Shown here in pieces: positions 1 to 5,533 of a DNA stretch of 5,543 nucleotides. This DNA comes from Gemmatimonadota bacterium (GTDB lineage: Bacteria > Gemmatimonadota > Gemmatimonadetes > Gemmatimonadales > GWC2-71-9): contig JANYAG010000102.1 of the NCBI GenBank assembly GCA_025361465.1, forward strand, positions 1-5,543. The letters run 5' to 3'. The first letter of the stretch is position 1. Every line of letters starts with the position of its first letter. Under the pieces are notes generated by a model. The model did not search any database, had not been told where the DNA came from, and was given only the letters and a program-made list of their open reading frames with translations. The position numbers and the translations under genes are program-made.

Positions 1-1140
1 CTGGAAGGCGCCCACGTTCTGGTGCCAGGCCGCGATGACCGAGAGGGGCAGCACCTGACCGAGCCACTGGAGCCTGGAGGGAACGCCCGGTGTGGCCCCG
101 GAAATCAGCAGCAGCACGCCGGCCGCAAGGGTCAGCACCGACAGCAGGTATGGCATGACACCCTGAATCCATCGGCCCGCCCATCGACCGGCCCACTGGA
201 TGTGGGTCCGCTGCCGCACCGCTTCGGTGCCCACCAGGAGGAGGACCCCAATCAGGAACGGAAGCAGATAGTAGATCGCCCGGTAGGCAACCAGGGCACC
301 CAGCACTGTCGCCGTGCTTGCAAACGGATCGAGGGCGATGACCACGATCGTGTCAAAGACGCCAAGGCCGCCGGGTACATGGCTCACCAGGCCGGCGACC
401 TGGGCCAGCACGAACAGGCCGATGAACGCCGGGAAGGAGAGACCTGGCGTGGCGGGGAGAACGAGGTAGAGCACGCCGGCCGCGAGCGCCCAATCGACGC
501 ACGACAGCACGAGTTGTTCGAGCGCCTGCCTCGGTCGTGGAATCTCGAACGTCCAGCCGAACACGGTGACCGGATCTCGCCGCAGCACGGAGACGACGAG
601 GTACGCTGCCACCACGAGCAACAGCGCCGCACCGATCGCGCGGAAGAAGATCGGGTGGAGGGCCGACACCCCACTCAGGGCCCCTGGCTCGACGAGCAAC
701 GCCAGCCCCGCCAGCGTGACCGCGCCAATCCAGAGGGTGAGCCCGGCGAATCCGACCGCGCGGGCGATCTCCTCAGCCGAAAGACCCCAGGAAGACCAGA
801 ACCGGTAGCGCACCGCACCGCCGGTGAACATCGCGAAGCCCAGGGTCTGGCTCAGCGAGTACGCCGTGAACGAGGCGATGATGATCTTGAGAGGCTGGAT
901 CCGTCGCCCGACGTACACCATGGCGAGCGCATCGTAGCGCGTCAGGATCGCATAGCCGAGCGCGGTGAGCCCGACCGCGTACCACAGCGTCGCCCGGGAC
1001 AGCGACCGGAGATGCCCGACGATTTCGGAGTAGTGATGGGTTCCGAGCTCCCGGCGCAATACCGTGATCGCCAGGGCGAAGAGTGCTACGGCGAGAAACG
1101 GCACGGTGCCGGAGAGCCAAGTACGAAGCCGCGAGCTCAT
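1..1140 (-). CDS. mprF: MprF-type aminoacyl-phosphatidylglycerol synthase/flippase, N-terminal membrane half (partial, runs off left edge)
   Basis: The first 380 codons are visible and the frame is still open at position 1. The product is a polytopic inner-membrane protein of the lysylphosphatidylglycerol synthase transmembrane family (PF03706-like). Family signatures are SLSQTLGFAMFTGGAVRYRF (residues 95-114), SHVPGGLGVFD (253-263) and YRAIYYLLPF (286-295), set among about ten hydrophobic segments. MprF proteins transfer an amino acid from aminoacyl-tRNA to phosphatidylglycerol with a C-terminal cytosolic domain and flip the lipid with the N-terminal domain, which lowers negative surface charge and gives resistance to cationic peptides. 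Full-length members are about 850 residues, so the synthase domain should lie left of this window; if it is absent, this is a flippase-only relative. The ATG at 1140 is well fixed, because an in-frame TAA (1152-1150) lies three codons upstream with no alternative start between. Upstream is only a weak GGGG as ribosome site. The gene diverges from the VirJ-like gene. The amino acid carried cannot be told from this half. Confidence 0.9.
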   Translation of the reverse strand, partial: MSSRLRTWLSGTVPFLAVALFALAITVLRRELGTHHYSEIVGHLRSLSRATLWYAVGLTALGYAILTRYDALAMVYVGRRIQPLKIIIASFTAYSLSQTLGFAMFTGGAVRYRFWSSWGLSAEEIARAVGFAGLTLWIGAVTLAGLALLVEPGALSGVSALHPIFFRAIGAALLLVVAAYLVVSVLRRDPVTVFGWTFEIPRPRQALEQLVLSCVDWALAAGVLYLVLPATPGLSFPAFIGLFVLAQVAGLVSHVPGGLGVFDTIVVIALDPFASTATVLGALVAYRAIYYLLPFLIGVLLLVGTEAVRQRTHIQWAGRWAGRWIQGVMPYLLSVLTLAAGVLLLISGATPGVPSRLQWLGQVLPLSVIAAWHQNVGAFQ

Positions 1141-1183
1141 CGTGTAAACTTACCCCGGTTCCCCAAGAGGAGACGCCTCGCCC
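1141..1183. promoter_or_regulatory. Short divergent intergenic region between mprF and the virJ-like gene
   Basis: Only 43 bases separate the two start codons, so any promoters must overlap each other or extend into the opposite gene. The sequence holds a small inverted repeat, GTAA-AC-TTAC (1144-1153), within a GC-rich setting. On each strand it yields a TAnnnT -10-like hexamer: TAAACT at 1145-1150 on plus and TAAGTT at 1152-1147 on minus. No convincing -35 box was found for either. The minus-strand hexamer would put the mprF transcript start almost at its ATG. This is a positional inference. Confidence 0.3.
1166..1173 (+). promoter_or_regulatory. Ribosome binding site deciding the GTG start of the virJ-like gene
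   Basis: AGAGGAGA lies 10 bases before the GTG at 1184. This purine-rich match to the 16S rRNA tail supports a GTG start. The frame upstream is closed by TAA at 1145-1147 and offers no ATG. Confidence 0.65.
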
Positions 1184-1870
1184 GTGCTCGCCCAACTTGC
1201 TGCCTTCGCCCTCTCACTCGGCGCCACCCGGGCCGACACCTCGCTGGTCCCCGACCTCCCCCTGGTGGAAGCGCGCGTCGCCGGCCCGAGTCGCACTCTC
1301 ATCGTCCTGCTGAGTGCGGACGGCAACTGGGCTGGGTTCGTCAAGGGGCTCACCCGGACCTTCAATGCAGCGGGGGTGTCGGTGATCGGGCTCAAGGCCC
1401 GCGCCTACCTGACGGACGCGCCCAAGAAGACCCCGGAGATCGCTGCCCGGGACCTCGAGCGCATCCTCGCTGCCTACGTGCCAGCGTGGAAAGCCGACAC
1501 GATTGTTGTGGTCGGGTATTCCCGGGGCGCCAACCTGGCCCCGTTCATGTTGAGTCGGCTGCCGCGTCCATGGCTCGGCCGGATCTCCTTCCTCGCCCTG
1601 CTCTCACCGCAGCAGTTCGCCGGCTTCGAGTTCCACTTCAGCGATCTCTTTACCGAGACCAGACGGCCACAGGATCTACCGATCCTGCCGGAGGTGGAAC
1701 GGCTCCGCGGATTGCCGATGCTGTGCGTGTATGGCAGTGACGATGCCGGGGCGCTCTGTCCGGCGGCTCCCGCGAAGCTGATGGACGTCGTGGCCCGATC
1801 GCAGGGACATCGGCTGGAAGACCCGGAGGAGGTCGGTGCCCTGGTCCTCCAGGCCTTCCATCACCGGTGA
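1184..1870 (+). CDS. virJ: VirJ/AcvB-family alpha/beta serine hydrolase (possible aminoacyl-phosphatidylglycerol hydrolase)
   Basis: This 228-residue protein has the VirJ/AcvB hydrolase layout. LLSADGNWAGF (residues 42-52) matches the family's early oxyanion-side strand and loop. The nucleophile elbow GYSRG (111-115) has Ser113, followed by the typical ANLAPFMLSRLP. YGSDD (183-187) supplies the likely acid, Asp186 or Asp187, and GHR places His209 as the likely catalytic base. It is a single catalytic domain, like VirJ rather than the longer two-domain AcvB. Agrobacterium AcvB is a periplasmic lysyl-phosphatidylglycerol hydrolase encoded with the MprF homologue LpiA, and the adjacent mprF here makes the same role likely, though that is inference. 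The N-terminus (residues 1-17, ending in ATRA) is hydrophobic but has no basic residue, so it is a weak signal peptide. GTG is the only start compatible with the upstream stop, and a good ribosome site precedes it. The gene ends 4 bases from the convergent DinB-like gene. No type IV secretion genes are nearby, so a conjugation role is unlikely. Confidence 0.85.
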   Translation: MLAQLAAFALSLGATRADTSLVPDLPLVEARVAGPSRTLIVLLSADGNWAGFVKGLTRTFNAAGVSVIGLKARAYLTDAPKKTPEIAARDLERILAAYVPAWKADTIVVVGYSRGANLAPFMLSRLPRPWLGRISFLALLSPQQFAGFEFHFSDLFTETRRPQDLPILPEVERLRGLPMLCVYGSDDAGALCPAAPAKLMDVVARSQGHRLEDPEEVGALVLQAFHHR

Positions 1871-1874
1871 CGCG

Positions 1875-2405
1875 TTACTGCCCCTTGCTCGACGGCGGCA
1901 CCATGCCGTTCAACCGGAGGTAGGTCACGATATTGCCGTAATGCTCACCATCGTGCGCCGCGTTCATGATCAACGCCCACAGTTTGGTCTGCTTCTGCCC
2001 GAACATGGTGATCTCGGCACGAGTGGCGGCGTCATTCAGGGCATAGGCCTTCTCGCAGTACGTCGTGGACGCCTTCATCGCGGCGACGAGATCCGCCTTC
2101 GACGTCTTCGTCTTCTCGATATCGTCCTCGGCCCGCATCGGCTCACCCAATGCGGCGGCACAGAACATGTACTGCGATCCGGCGACATGGCCGATCAGCT
2201 GGCCGAAGCTGCGAACCGCCGGCGTCGCCTTGAAGGCGAAGTTGGCCTCCGGCATGTCGATGGCCGACTGGGTGATGTAGTTGGCGTTCTGCAGCCAGAC
2301 GCTGCGCGCCGTGGCCACCGCGGAATTGCCGGCTCCCGGGCCGCCCTGCGCGGCAAGTGGGGCGGCAACAACGGCGAGCAGCAGCAATCCTGGTCCTGAG
2401 CGCAT
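1875..2405 (-). CDS. Secreted DinB-fold protein with intact metal-binding histidines
   Basis: This 176-residue protein starts with a clear signal peptide: Arg2, a hydrophobic LLLLAVVAAP core and a signal peptidase I site near LAAQ (cleavage after Ala19). The mature part reads as a DinB/YfiT-like four-helix bundle. His73 (GQLIGHVAGSQY) plus His151 and His155 (HDGEHYGNIVTYLR) form the three-histidine metal site characteristic of the family. DinB-like relatives include thiol-dependent transferases and hydrolases, but most members, and exported ones especially, have no assigned reaction; I assign none here. Cys82 and Cys117 are the only cysteines of the mature part and could form a disulfide after export. 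The ATG has a ribosome site (GGAG, 8-9 bases upstream). The gene lies downstream of the DUF2339-like gene on the same strand, 127 bases away, so it probably has its own promoter. Its stop codon is 4 bases from that of the convergent VirJ-like gene. Confidence 0.85.
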   Translation of the reverse strand: MRSGPGLLLLAVVAAPLAAQGGPGAGNSAVATARSVWLQNANYITQSAIDMPEANFAFKATPAVRSFGQLIGHVAGSQYMFCAAALGEPMRAEDDIEKTKTSKADLVAAMKASTTYCEKAYALNDAATRAEITMFGQKQTKLWALIMNAAHDGEHYGNIVTYLRLNGMVPPSSKGQ

Positions 2406-2532
2406 GTTCGGGATCTCCGATTCGGGTTGGGGTCGGGAGTGGATCTAGCACTAATTTAATCGGAATACCCGAGAAGGGATGCCCTTGGGTGCCGGCCCGT
2501 CGACCCCCGTCACCCCCCTGCGTGCCTCCGGA
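2406..2532 (-). promoter_or_regulatory. Intergenic spacer holding the probable promoter of the DinB-like gene
   Basis: This 127-base gap separates the stop of the DUF2339-like gene from the start of the DinB-like gene. An AT-rich island at 2450-2460 (ATTAAATTAG read on minus) stands out in GC-rich DNA and contains -10-like hexamers such as TAAATT (2458-2453). No good -35 box is visible at the expected distance. Nearer the upstream gene, AAGGG-cat-CCCTT (2486-2474 on minus) can form a 5-bp hairpin with a 3-base loop and no T-run, which is at best a weak terminator. Transcription from an own promoter is inferred from the gap and base composition. Confidence 0.3.
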
Positions 2533-3264
2533 TCACTCGCCCGATGCGCTGTCCGCAGCCCGAGCGGCCTGGCGATGGTAGAGGTACGCCACGAGCAGGA
2601 GCACCACCGCGGTCATGATGAAGGAAGCCACCCGGTAGAGTTGGTCGAGATTGGCGAGGTCAAAGAGCAGCACCTTCGCGGCGGTCAGTGCCGCGACGGA
2701 CAGTCCCGCGACCCGCGCCGCGGTCAGCCGTCGGTAGAACCCGAACACCACCAGCCCGCCTGCAAAGCGCGCCCACCAGGTGCTCACCGCGAGTCCCCTG
2801 GCGAGTGGAGCCACCTCGGGGGAGAAGCCGCGCTGCCCCATCAGGCGGGCCAGTTCGTTCGTCACCCCGCCGAACAGCAACGCCCCGGTAACCACCCAGA
2901 GCAGGGAGCGCACCTCGGGCGGCAAGGTGCGCACGAGATCGTCGAAGAAATCCTGGTCGATCGACCGGTAGTGCAAGGGAATCTCGGCACCTCGAGTGCG
3001 GTCCCCGGCAGAGCCGACTTTCCAGAGACCCAGCGCCGCAGCCAGGAGCAGGAGCAGCACCCCGGCCCCGAGAACGCCACGCTGCCCGAACCATGGCTCA
3101 GTGCTGAGACGCTCCGGGACCGAGGGGCCTGCCTGTGGTCGAGCCGGCAGCACGGACATCCGGGGAGGAAGATGCGGCGAGACGGGAAGGGCCGCTTCCG
3201 CCTGCGGTGGGTCTGCGTCGGCTGGCAGCTCAGTCGGGAATGGCAGGGGGAGTCGCTGGCGCAC
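2533..3264 (-). CDS. Compact DUF2339-like membrane protein of unknown function
   Basis: This is a 243-residue protein when started at GTG 3264. Residues 1-60 are proline- and alanine-rich and probably disordered. A first membrane segment follows at about 63-82 (VLGAGVLLLLLAAALGLWKV), then a polar stretch of about 35 residues, then four more hydrophobic segments near 120-137, 158-177, 185-203 and 212-229. The end, with TAAKVLLFDLANLDQLYRVA and then VAYLYHR, closely resembles the C-terminus of DUF2339 proteins, as does LPPEVRSLLWV. Typical DUF2339 members are several hundred residues longer with many more membrane helices, so the large central part appears missing. The function of the family is not known to me. 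The open frame continues upstream to an ATG at 3552, but that extension is Gly/Ala/Arg-rich and lies antisense to the lipoprotein gene. GTG 3264 has AGAGGGA 8 bases upstream. The alternative ATG 3159 (208 residues) has no ribosome site. Confidence 0.75.
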   Translation of the reverse strand: MRQRLPLPFPTELPADADPPQAEAALPVSPHLPPRMSVLPARPQAGPSVPERLSTEPWFGQRGVLGAGVLLLLLAAALGLWKVGSAGDRTRGAEIPLHYRSIDQDFFDDLVRTLPPEVRSLLWVVTGALLFGGVTNELARLMGQRGFSPEVAPLARGLAVSTWWARFAGGLVVFGFYRRLTAARVAGLSVAALTAAKVLLFDLANLDQLYRVASFIMTAVVLLLVAYLYHRQAARAADSASGE

Positions 3265-3364
3265 CAGCGCTTCCCTCTTTCCGCCCCCGCCTCCGAGAGC
3301 TAGCTTAACAGGTGTCAGTGGCGCCGGATTGCGCCAACCGACCACCCCTCGAACGGAGCCTCGT
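3265..3364. promoter_or_regulatory. Divergent intergenic region between the DUF2339-like gene and the lipoprotein gene
   Basis: This 100-base spacer must carry the control signals for both genes. A TAAGCT hexamer (3307-3302, minus) fits a -10 element for the DUF2339-like gene, and the palindrome GCTAGC (3299-3304) overlaps it. On the plus side, TGGCGC (3319-3324) and GCGCCA (3331-3336) form a 6-bp stem with a 6-base loop that could lie in the lipoprotein leader. The lipoprotein ribosome site GGAG is at 3355-3358. No convincing -35 boxes were found, so the promoter assignments are tentative. Confidence 0.3.
3272..3278 (-). promoter_or_regulatory. Ribosome binding site supporting the GTG start at 3264
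   Basis: AGAGGGA read on the minus strand ends 8 bases before GTG 3264. It is the best purine-rich site in the region, and it favours this start over ATG 3159, which is preceded by pyrimidines, and over ATG 3552, which lies inside the oppositely oriented lipoprotein gene. Confidence 0.5.
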
Positions 3365-3829
3365 ATGCGTCGTCTCTCCCTCATCCTCGCTGCCGTCGTC
3401 CTTGCGGCGTGCGCCAAGAAGGAACCCGCGCCAGAAGCGGCGAAGGCCCCTCCGGCAGCGCCGGTCGCGCCAGCCCCGATTGATCTGGCCAAGGTTGCCG
3501 GGACGTGGAGCTTCAATGTCACGTCCGCCACGGGAGACAGCGTGCTGACCAACTACATCCTGGTGGCGACCGCGAACACGGCGGGATGGACGTTGTACAT
3601 GCAGCATCGGCAGGCCATGACGCTGCAGGTGATGGTCATGGGCGACAGCGTGATGGTGACGTCCCCGACGTACGAGAGCGTGCTGCGCAAGGGCGTGAAG
3701 GTGTCCACCACCAGTGTCTACCACCTGGTGAACGACCAGCTGATCGGTCACACGATGGCCCACTACGCCCTCAAGGGGCCCGATTCGCTGGTGGCGTTGC
3801 GCGCGGTTGGAGTGAAGGCACCGAAGTAG
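3365..3829 (+). CDS. Small Ala/Pro-linker lipoprotein with a beta-rich, possibly lipocalin-like domain
   Basis: This 154-residue protein has a textbook lipoprotein signal: Arg2-Arg3, a hydrophobic core and the lipobox LAAC with Cys16 as the lipidated residue. Ala17 follows, so by the E. coli rule it would go to the outer membrane. Residues 20-39 are a flexible Ala/Pro linker. The remainder, from VAGTWSF (44-50), alternates hydrophobic and polar residues in several predicted beta strands (TNYILVAT, WTLYMQH, MTLQVMVMGDSVMVTS, SVYHLV). The GTW opening and strand pattern recall small lipocalin-like or calycin domains, but I cannot name a family, so function is unknown. ATG 3365 is chosen because GGAG (3355-3358) is 6 bases upstream and the signal peptide starts there; the open frame reaches further upstream without coding character. 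It diverges from the DUF2339-like gene and converges on the xylanase, so it is probably transcribed alone. Confidence 0.85.
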   Translation: MRRLSLILAAVVLAACAKKEPAPEAAKAPPAAPVAPAPIDLAKVAGTWSFNVTSATGDSVLTNYILVATANTAGWTLYMQHRQAMTLQVMVMGDSVMVTSPTYESVLRKGVKVSTTSVYHLVNDQLIGHTMAHYALKGPDSLVALRAVGVKAPK

Positions 3830-3840
3830 CGTGCGCTTGC

Positions 3841-3871
3841 GGCGCGGGGCTCACGGTGAGAGTCCCGCGCC
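3841..3871. terminator. Strong hairpin at a convergent gene junction, candidate bidirectional terminator
   Basis: GGCGCGGGGCTC (3841-3852) pairs with GAGTCCCGCGCC (3860-3871) in a 12-bp stem with one G-T wobble and a 7-base loop (3853-3859). It begins 12 bases after the lipoprotein stop and overlaps the last codons and stop (3853-3851) of the xylanase gene. Its symmetry would serve transcripts from either side. No T-run follows on either strand, so it is not a canonical intrinsic terminator; it may terminate weakly or protect 3' ends. Confidence 0.5.
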
Positions 3872-5533
3872 CAGGAGGGCAAGCAGTGTGGTGTACGCTG
3901 GCTTGGGTGCGTAGTTGAGGTCGAACGGCAAAGCTCTCCCGAATCCCGCAAAGACACTGGGGATCCAGGAGAGCTTGTCCGTAATGCCCCACGTCGTCAC
4001 ACCGCGACAGCGCGCTTGCGCCAGACAGGCCGAGATCACCGTTCCGTAGATCGTGGCCTGTTGGTCCAACGCCGATGCTGGCGAGGCATCGGGCACTCGC
4101 ACATCCAATTCGGTGTAGCGGGAGTCGAGATTCTTCGCAGCGATCAAGGCAAGAACCCCGTCAAACTGCGCGCGCGACGGCGGCGTCATGGTCAGGTGCG
4201 CCTGGAAGCCCACGCCGTCGATCGGAATTCCCGCAGTCTGAAGCCGTGTGACCAGGGCCATCAAGGCGTCGGTCTTGGCGCCGGGTCCCTCGATCGCGTA
4301 GTCGTTGAGGTACAGCTTGGCATCGGGGTCGGTCCGGCGTGCCCAGGCAAACGCCGAGTCGATGGCGTCGGGTCCGATCGTGGTGGTCCAGATGGTCGGG
4401 CGCACGCCACTGCCATCATCAGCCAGCACTTCGTTGGCGACGTCCCAGCTGGTGATCTTGCCCCGGTAGCGTGCGACGACGGTCTCGATATGGCTCTTGA
4501 GCACGGCGAGCAGGGTGGTTCGTGTCCACGAGCCCGCGGTGAGCCAGGTTGGCAACTGGCTGTGCCACAGCAGAACATGGCCGCGCGCTTCCATCCCCTG
4601 GGCCACCGCCAAGTCGATGAACTGGTCTCCCGGGGCGAAGTTGTAGGACGCCTGCTGGGGATGAAGCACATCCCACTTCATGACGTTCTCGGCCACCACG
4701 GAATTGAACTCGGCGCCGAGGATCGCGGCGTATTGCGCGTCGGTCGCCCAACGCGTCGGATCGACGGCCGCACCGATCTTGAAGCTGCGCTGCTGCGCGT
4801 AACCACGCAGCGAGGGCGGAGGCAAGAAGACGCCGTATGTCCCGCCGGCTGTCACGGCACCGTTCACCAGCCGCGCGGTTTGATCGACGCCCACCACGGC
4901 CAGCTCGGTCCAGGTCGTGCCAACCAACCGCGCAATCCGCAGTTGCGGCACCACCACCCCGGCTCCGGGCCCGCTGCCATAACGCAGCCGGAGCGTGGCG
5001 TCCTGCGAAAACGCGGTGCTGGGGGTGATGGTGAATGTCGTGCCGCCAAGCAGCCTGGAATTGGCCGGGGTGCCGCTCGCGGCCTCCACGCCGAACACCG
5101 TGCTGCTGCCGATGGCGCCGGAGGGGATGACCAGCGTCACGGCACCCGACATGGCGGTGATGGTCCCGCCCGCAGTGCCGATGTAGCCACCTTCGGTCAC
5201 CGTCACCGCGACGGTGCCGGATTTGTTGTCCACGGTCGCGGAGATGTTGGCACTTCCCGCACCGACCGCCGTGACGACGCCCGAGGCACTCACCGTGGCC
5301 ACCGATCCCGCATCACCCGACCAGGTCACGGTCTTGCCCGATACCGTCGCGCCGGCAGCATCCTTGGGAGTGGCGGTGAGCGTCCCACCCTGCCCCGGCA
5401 CGAGGGTGAGCGAGGTGGGAGTGACCACCACCGACGCTACGGTTGCGGTTGGTGTCGGTGTCGGAGTGGTGGCACTGCCGCTGCAGGCGATCAGTGCGGC
5501 GACCAGAATTGGCGAGAGCTGGCGAGAGGACAT
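3851..5533 (-). CDS. Lipoprotein-type GH10 endo-beta-1,4-xylanase with Big_2 and ZU5-like N-terminal domains
   Basis: This 560-residue surface enzyme is predicted to cleave internal beta-1,4 bonds of xylan. A lipoprotein signal ends in the lipobox LIAC (Cys17), then comes a Thr/Pro linker (TPTPTPT, 23-29). Residues 32-112 are a bacterial Ig-like Big_2 domain (VVVTPTSLTLVPGQ, then TWSGDAGSVATVSASGVVTA). Residues 117-236 resemble a ZU5-like beta domain (IGTAGGTIT, VTLVIPSGAI). The GH10 barrel spans about 247-556 and looks complete: ENVMKWD (282-288), HVLLWHSQLP (319-328), WDVANE with acid/base Glu368, GFQAHL (442-447), TELD with nucleophile Glu475, and TTWGITDKLSW (513-523). Length suits a full catalytic domain. 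Start ATG 5533 has GGAG (5543-5540) 6 bases upstream at the window edge. No carbohydrate-binding module is recognisable. It converges on the lipoprotein gene. The promoter lies outside the window. The family assignment is firm; exact substrate preference is not visible. Confidence 0.95.
   Translation of the reverse strand: MSSRQLSPILVAALIACSGSATTPTPTPTATVASVVVTPTSLTLVPGQGGTLTATPKDAAGATVSGKTVTWSGDAGSVATVSASGVVTAVGAGSANISATVDNKSGTVAVTVTEGGYIGTAGGTITAMSGAVTLVIPSGAIGSSTVFGVEAASGTPANSRLLGGTTFTITPSTAFSQDATLRLRYGSGPGAGVVVPQLRIARLVGTTWTELAVVGVDQTARLVNGAVTAGGTYGVFLPPPSLRGYAQQRSFKIGAAVDPTRWATDAQYAAILGAEFNSVVAENVMKWDVLHPQQASYNFAPGDQFIDLAVAQGMEARGHVLLWHSQLPTWLTAGSWTRTTLLAVLKSHIETVVARYRGKITSWDVANEVLADDGSGVRPTIWTTTIGPDAIDSAFAWARRTDPDAKLYLNDYAIEGPGAKTDALMALVTRLQTAGIPIDGVGFQAHLTMTPPSRAQFDGVLALIAAKNLDSRYTELDVRVPDASPASALDQQATIYGTVISACLAQARCRGVTTWGITDKLSWIPSVFAGFGRALPFDLNYAPKPAYTTLLALLGAGLSP
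5447..5467 (-). repeat. Short in-frame repeat encoding the Thr-Pro linker of the xylanase
   Basis: Imperfect hexamer units (GGTGTC on the plus strand) encode alternating Thr and Pro just after the lipidated cysteine. Such tracts tether extracellular domains away from the membrane and can vary in length between strains. Confidence 0.5.

Noticed and set aside
773..1195. Minus-strand 140-codon open frame overlapping the mprF start
   Set aside because: It is in a different frame from the MprF motifs, and its Arg/His-rich translation has no membrane segments. The true frame gives continuous MprF signatures from 1140 to 1.
22..1740. A 572-codon plus-strand open frame across the left third of the window
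   Set aside because: It is antisense to the clear mprF frame and out of frame with the VirJ-like gene, rich in Arg, Pro, Gly, Glu and His, and shows no domain. It is a high-GC shadow.
1825..1850. Hairpin GGAGGA / TCCTCC as a terminator for the VirJ-like gene
   Set aside because: It has only 6-bp arms with a 14-base loop, lies inside the coding sequence and has no T-run.
1184..1870. VirJ-like gene as evidence of a type IV secretion or conjugation locus
   Set aside because: No other vir, tra or trb-like gene is present, and the mprF neighbour points to lipid turnover instead.
1836..2399. Plus-strand 187-codon open frame opposite the DinB-like gene
   Set aside because: Antisense shadow; the minus frame has a signal peptide, a conserved histidine triad and a ribosome site.
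3159..3159. ATG at 3159 as the start of the DUF2339-like gene
   Set aside because: The bases upstream are pyrimidine-rich with no ribosome site, and it would cut off much of the Pro-rich leader. GTG 3264 has a good site, though 3159 cannot be fully excluded.
2479..3303. Plus-strand 274-codon open frame opposite the DUF2339-like gene
   Set aside because: Charged low-complexity translation (Gln/His/Arg/Glu) with no domain, antisense to a protein with clear membrane helices and a DUF2339-like C-terminus.
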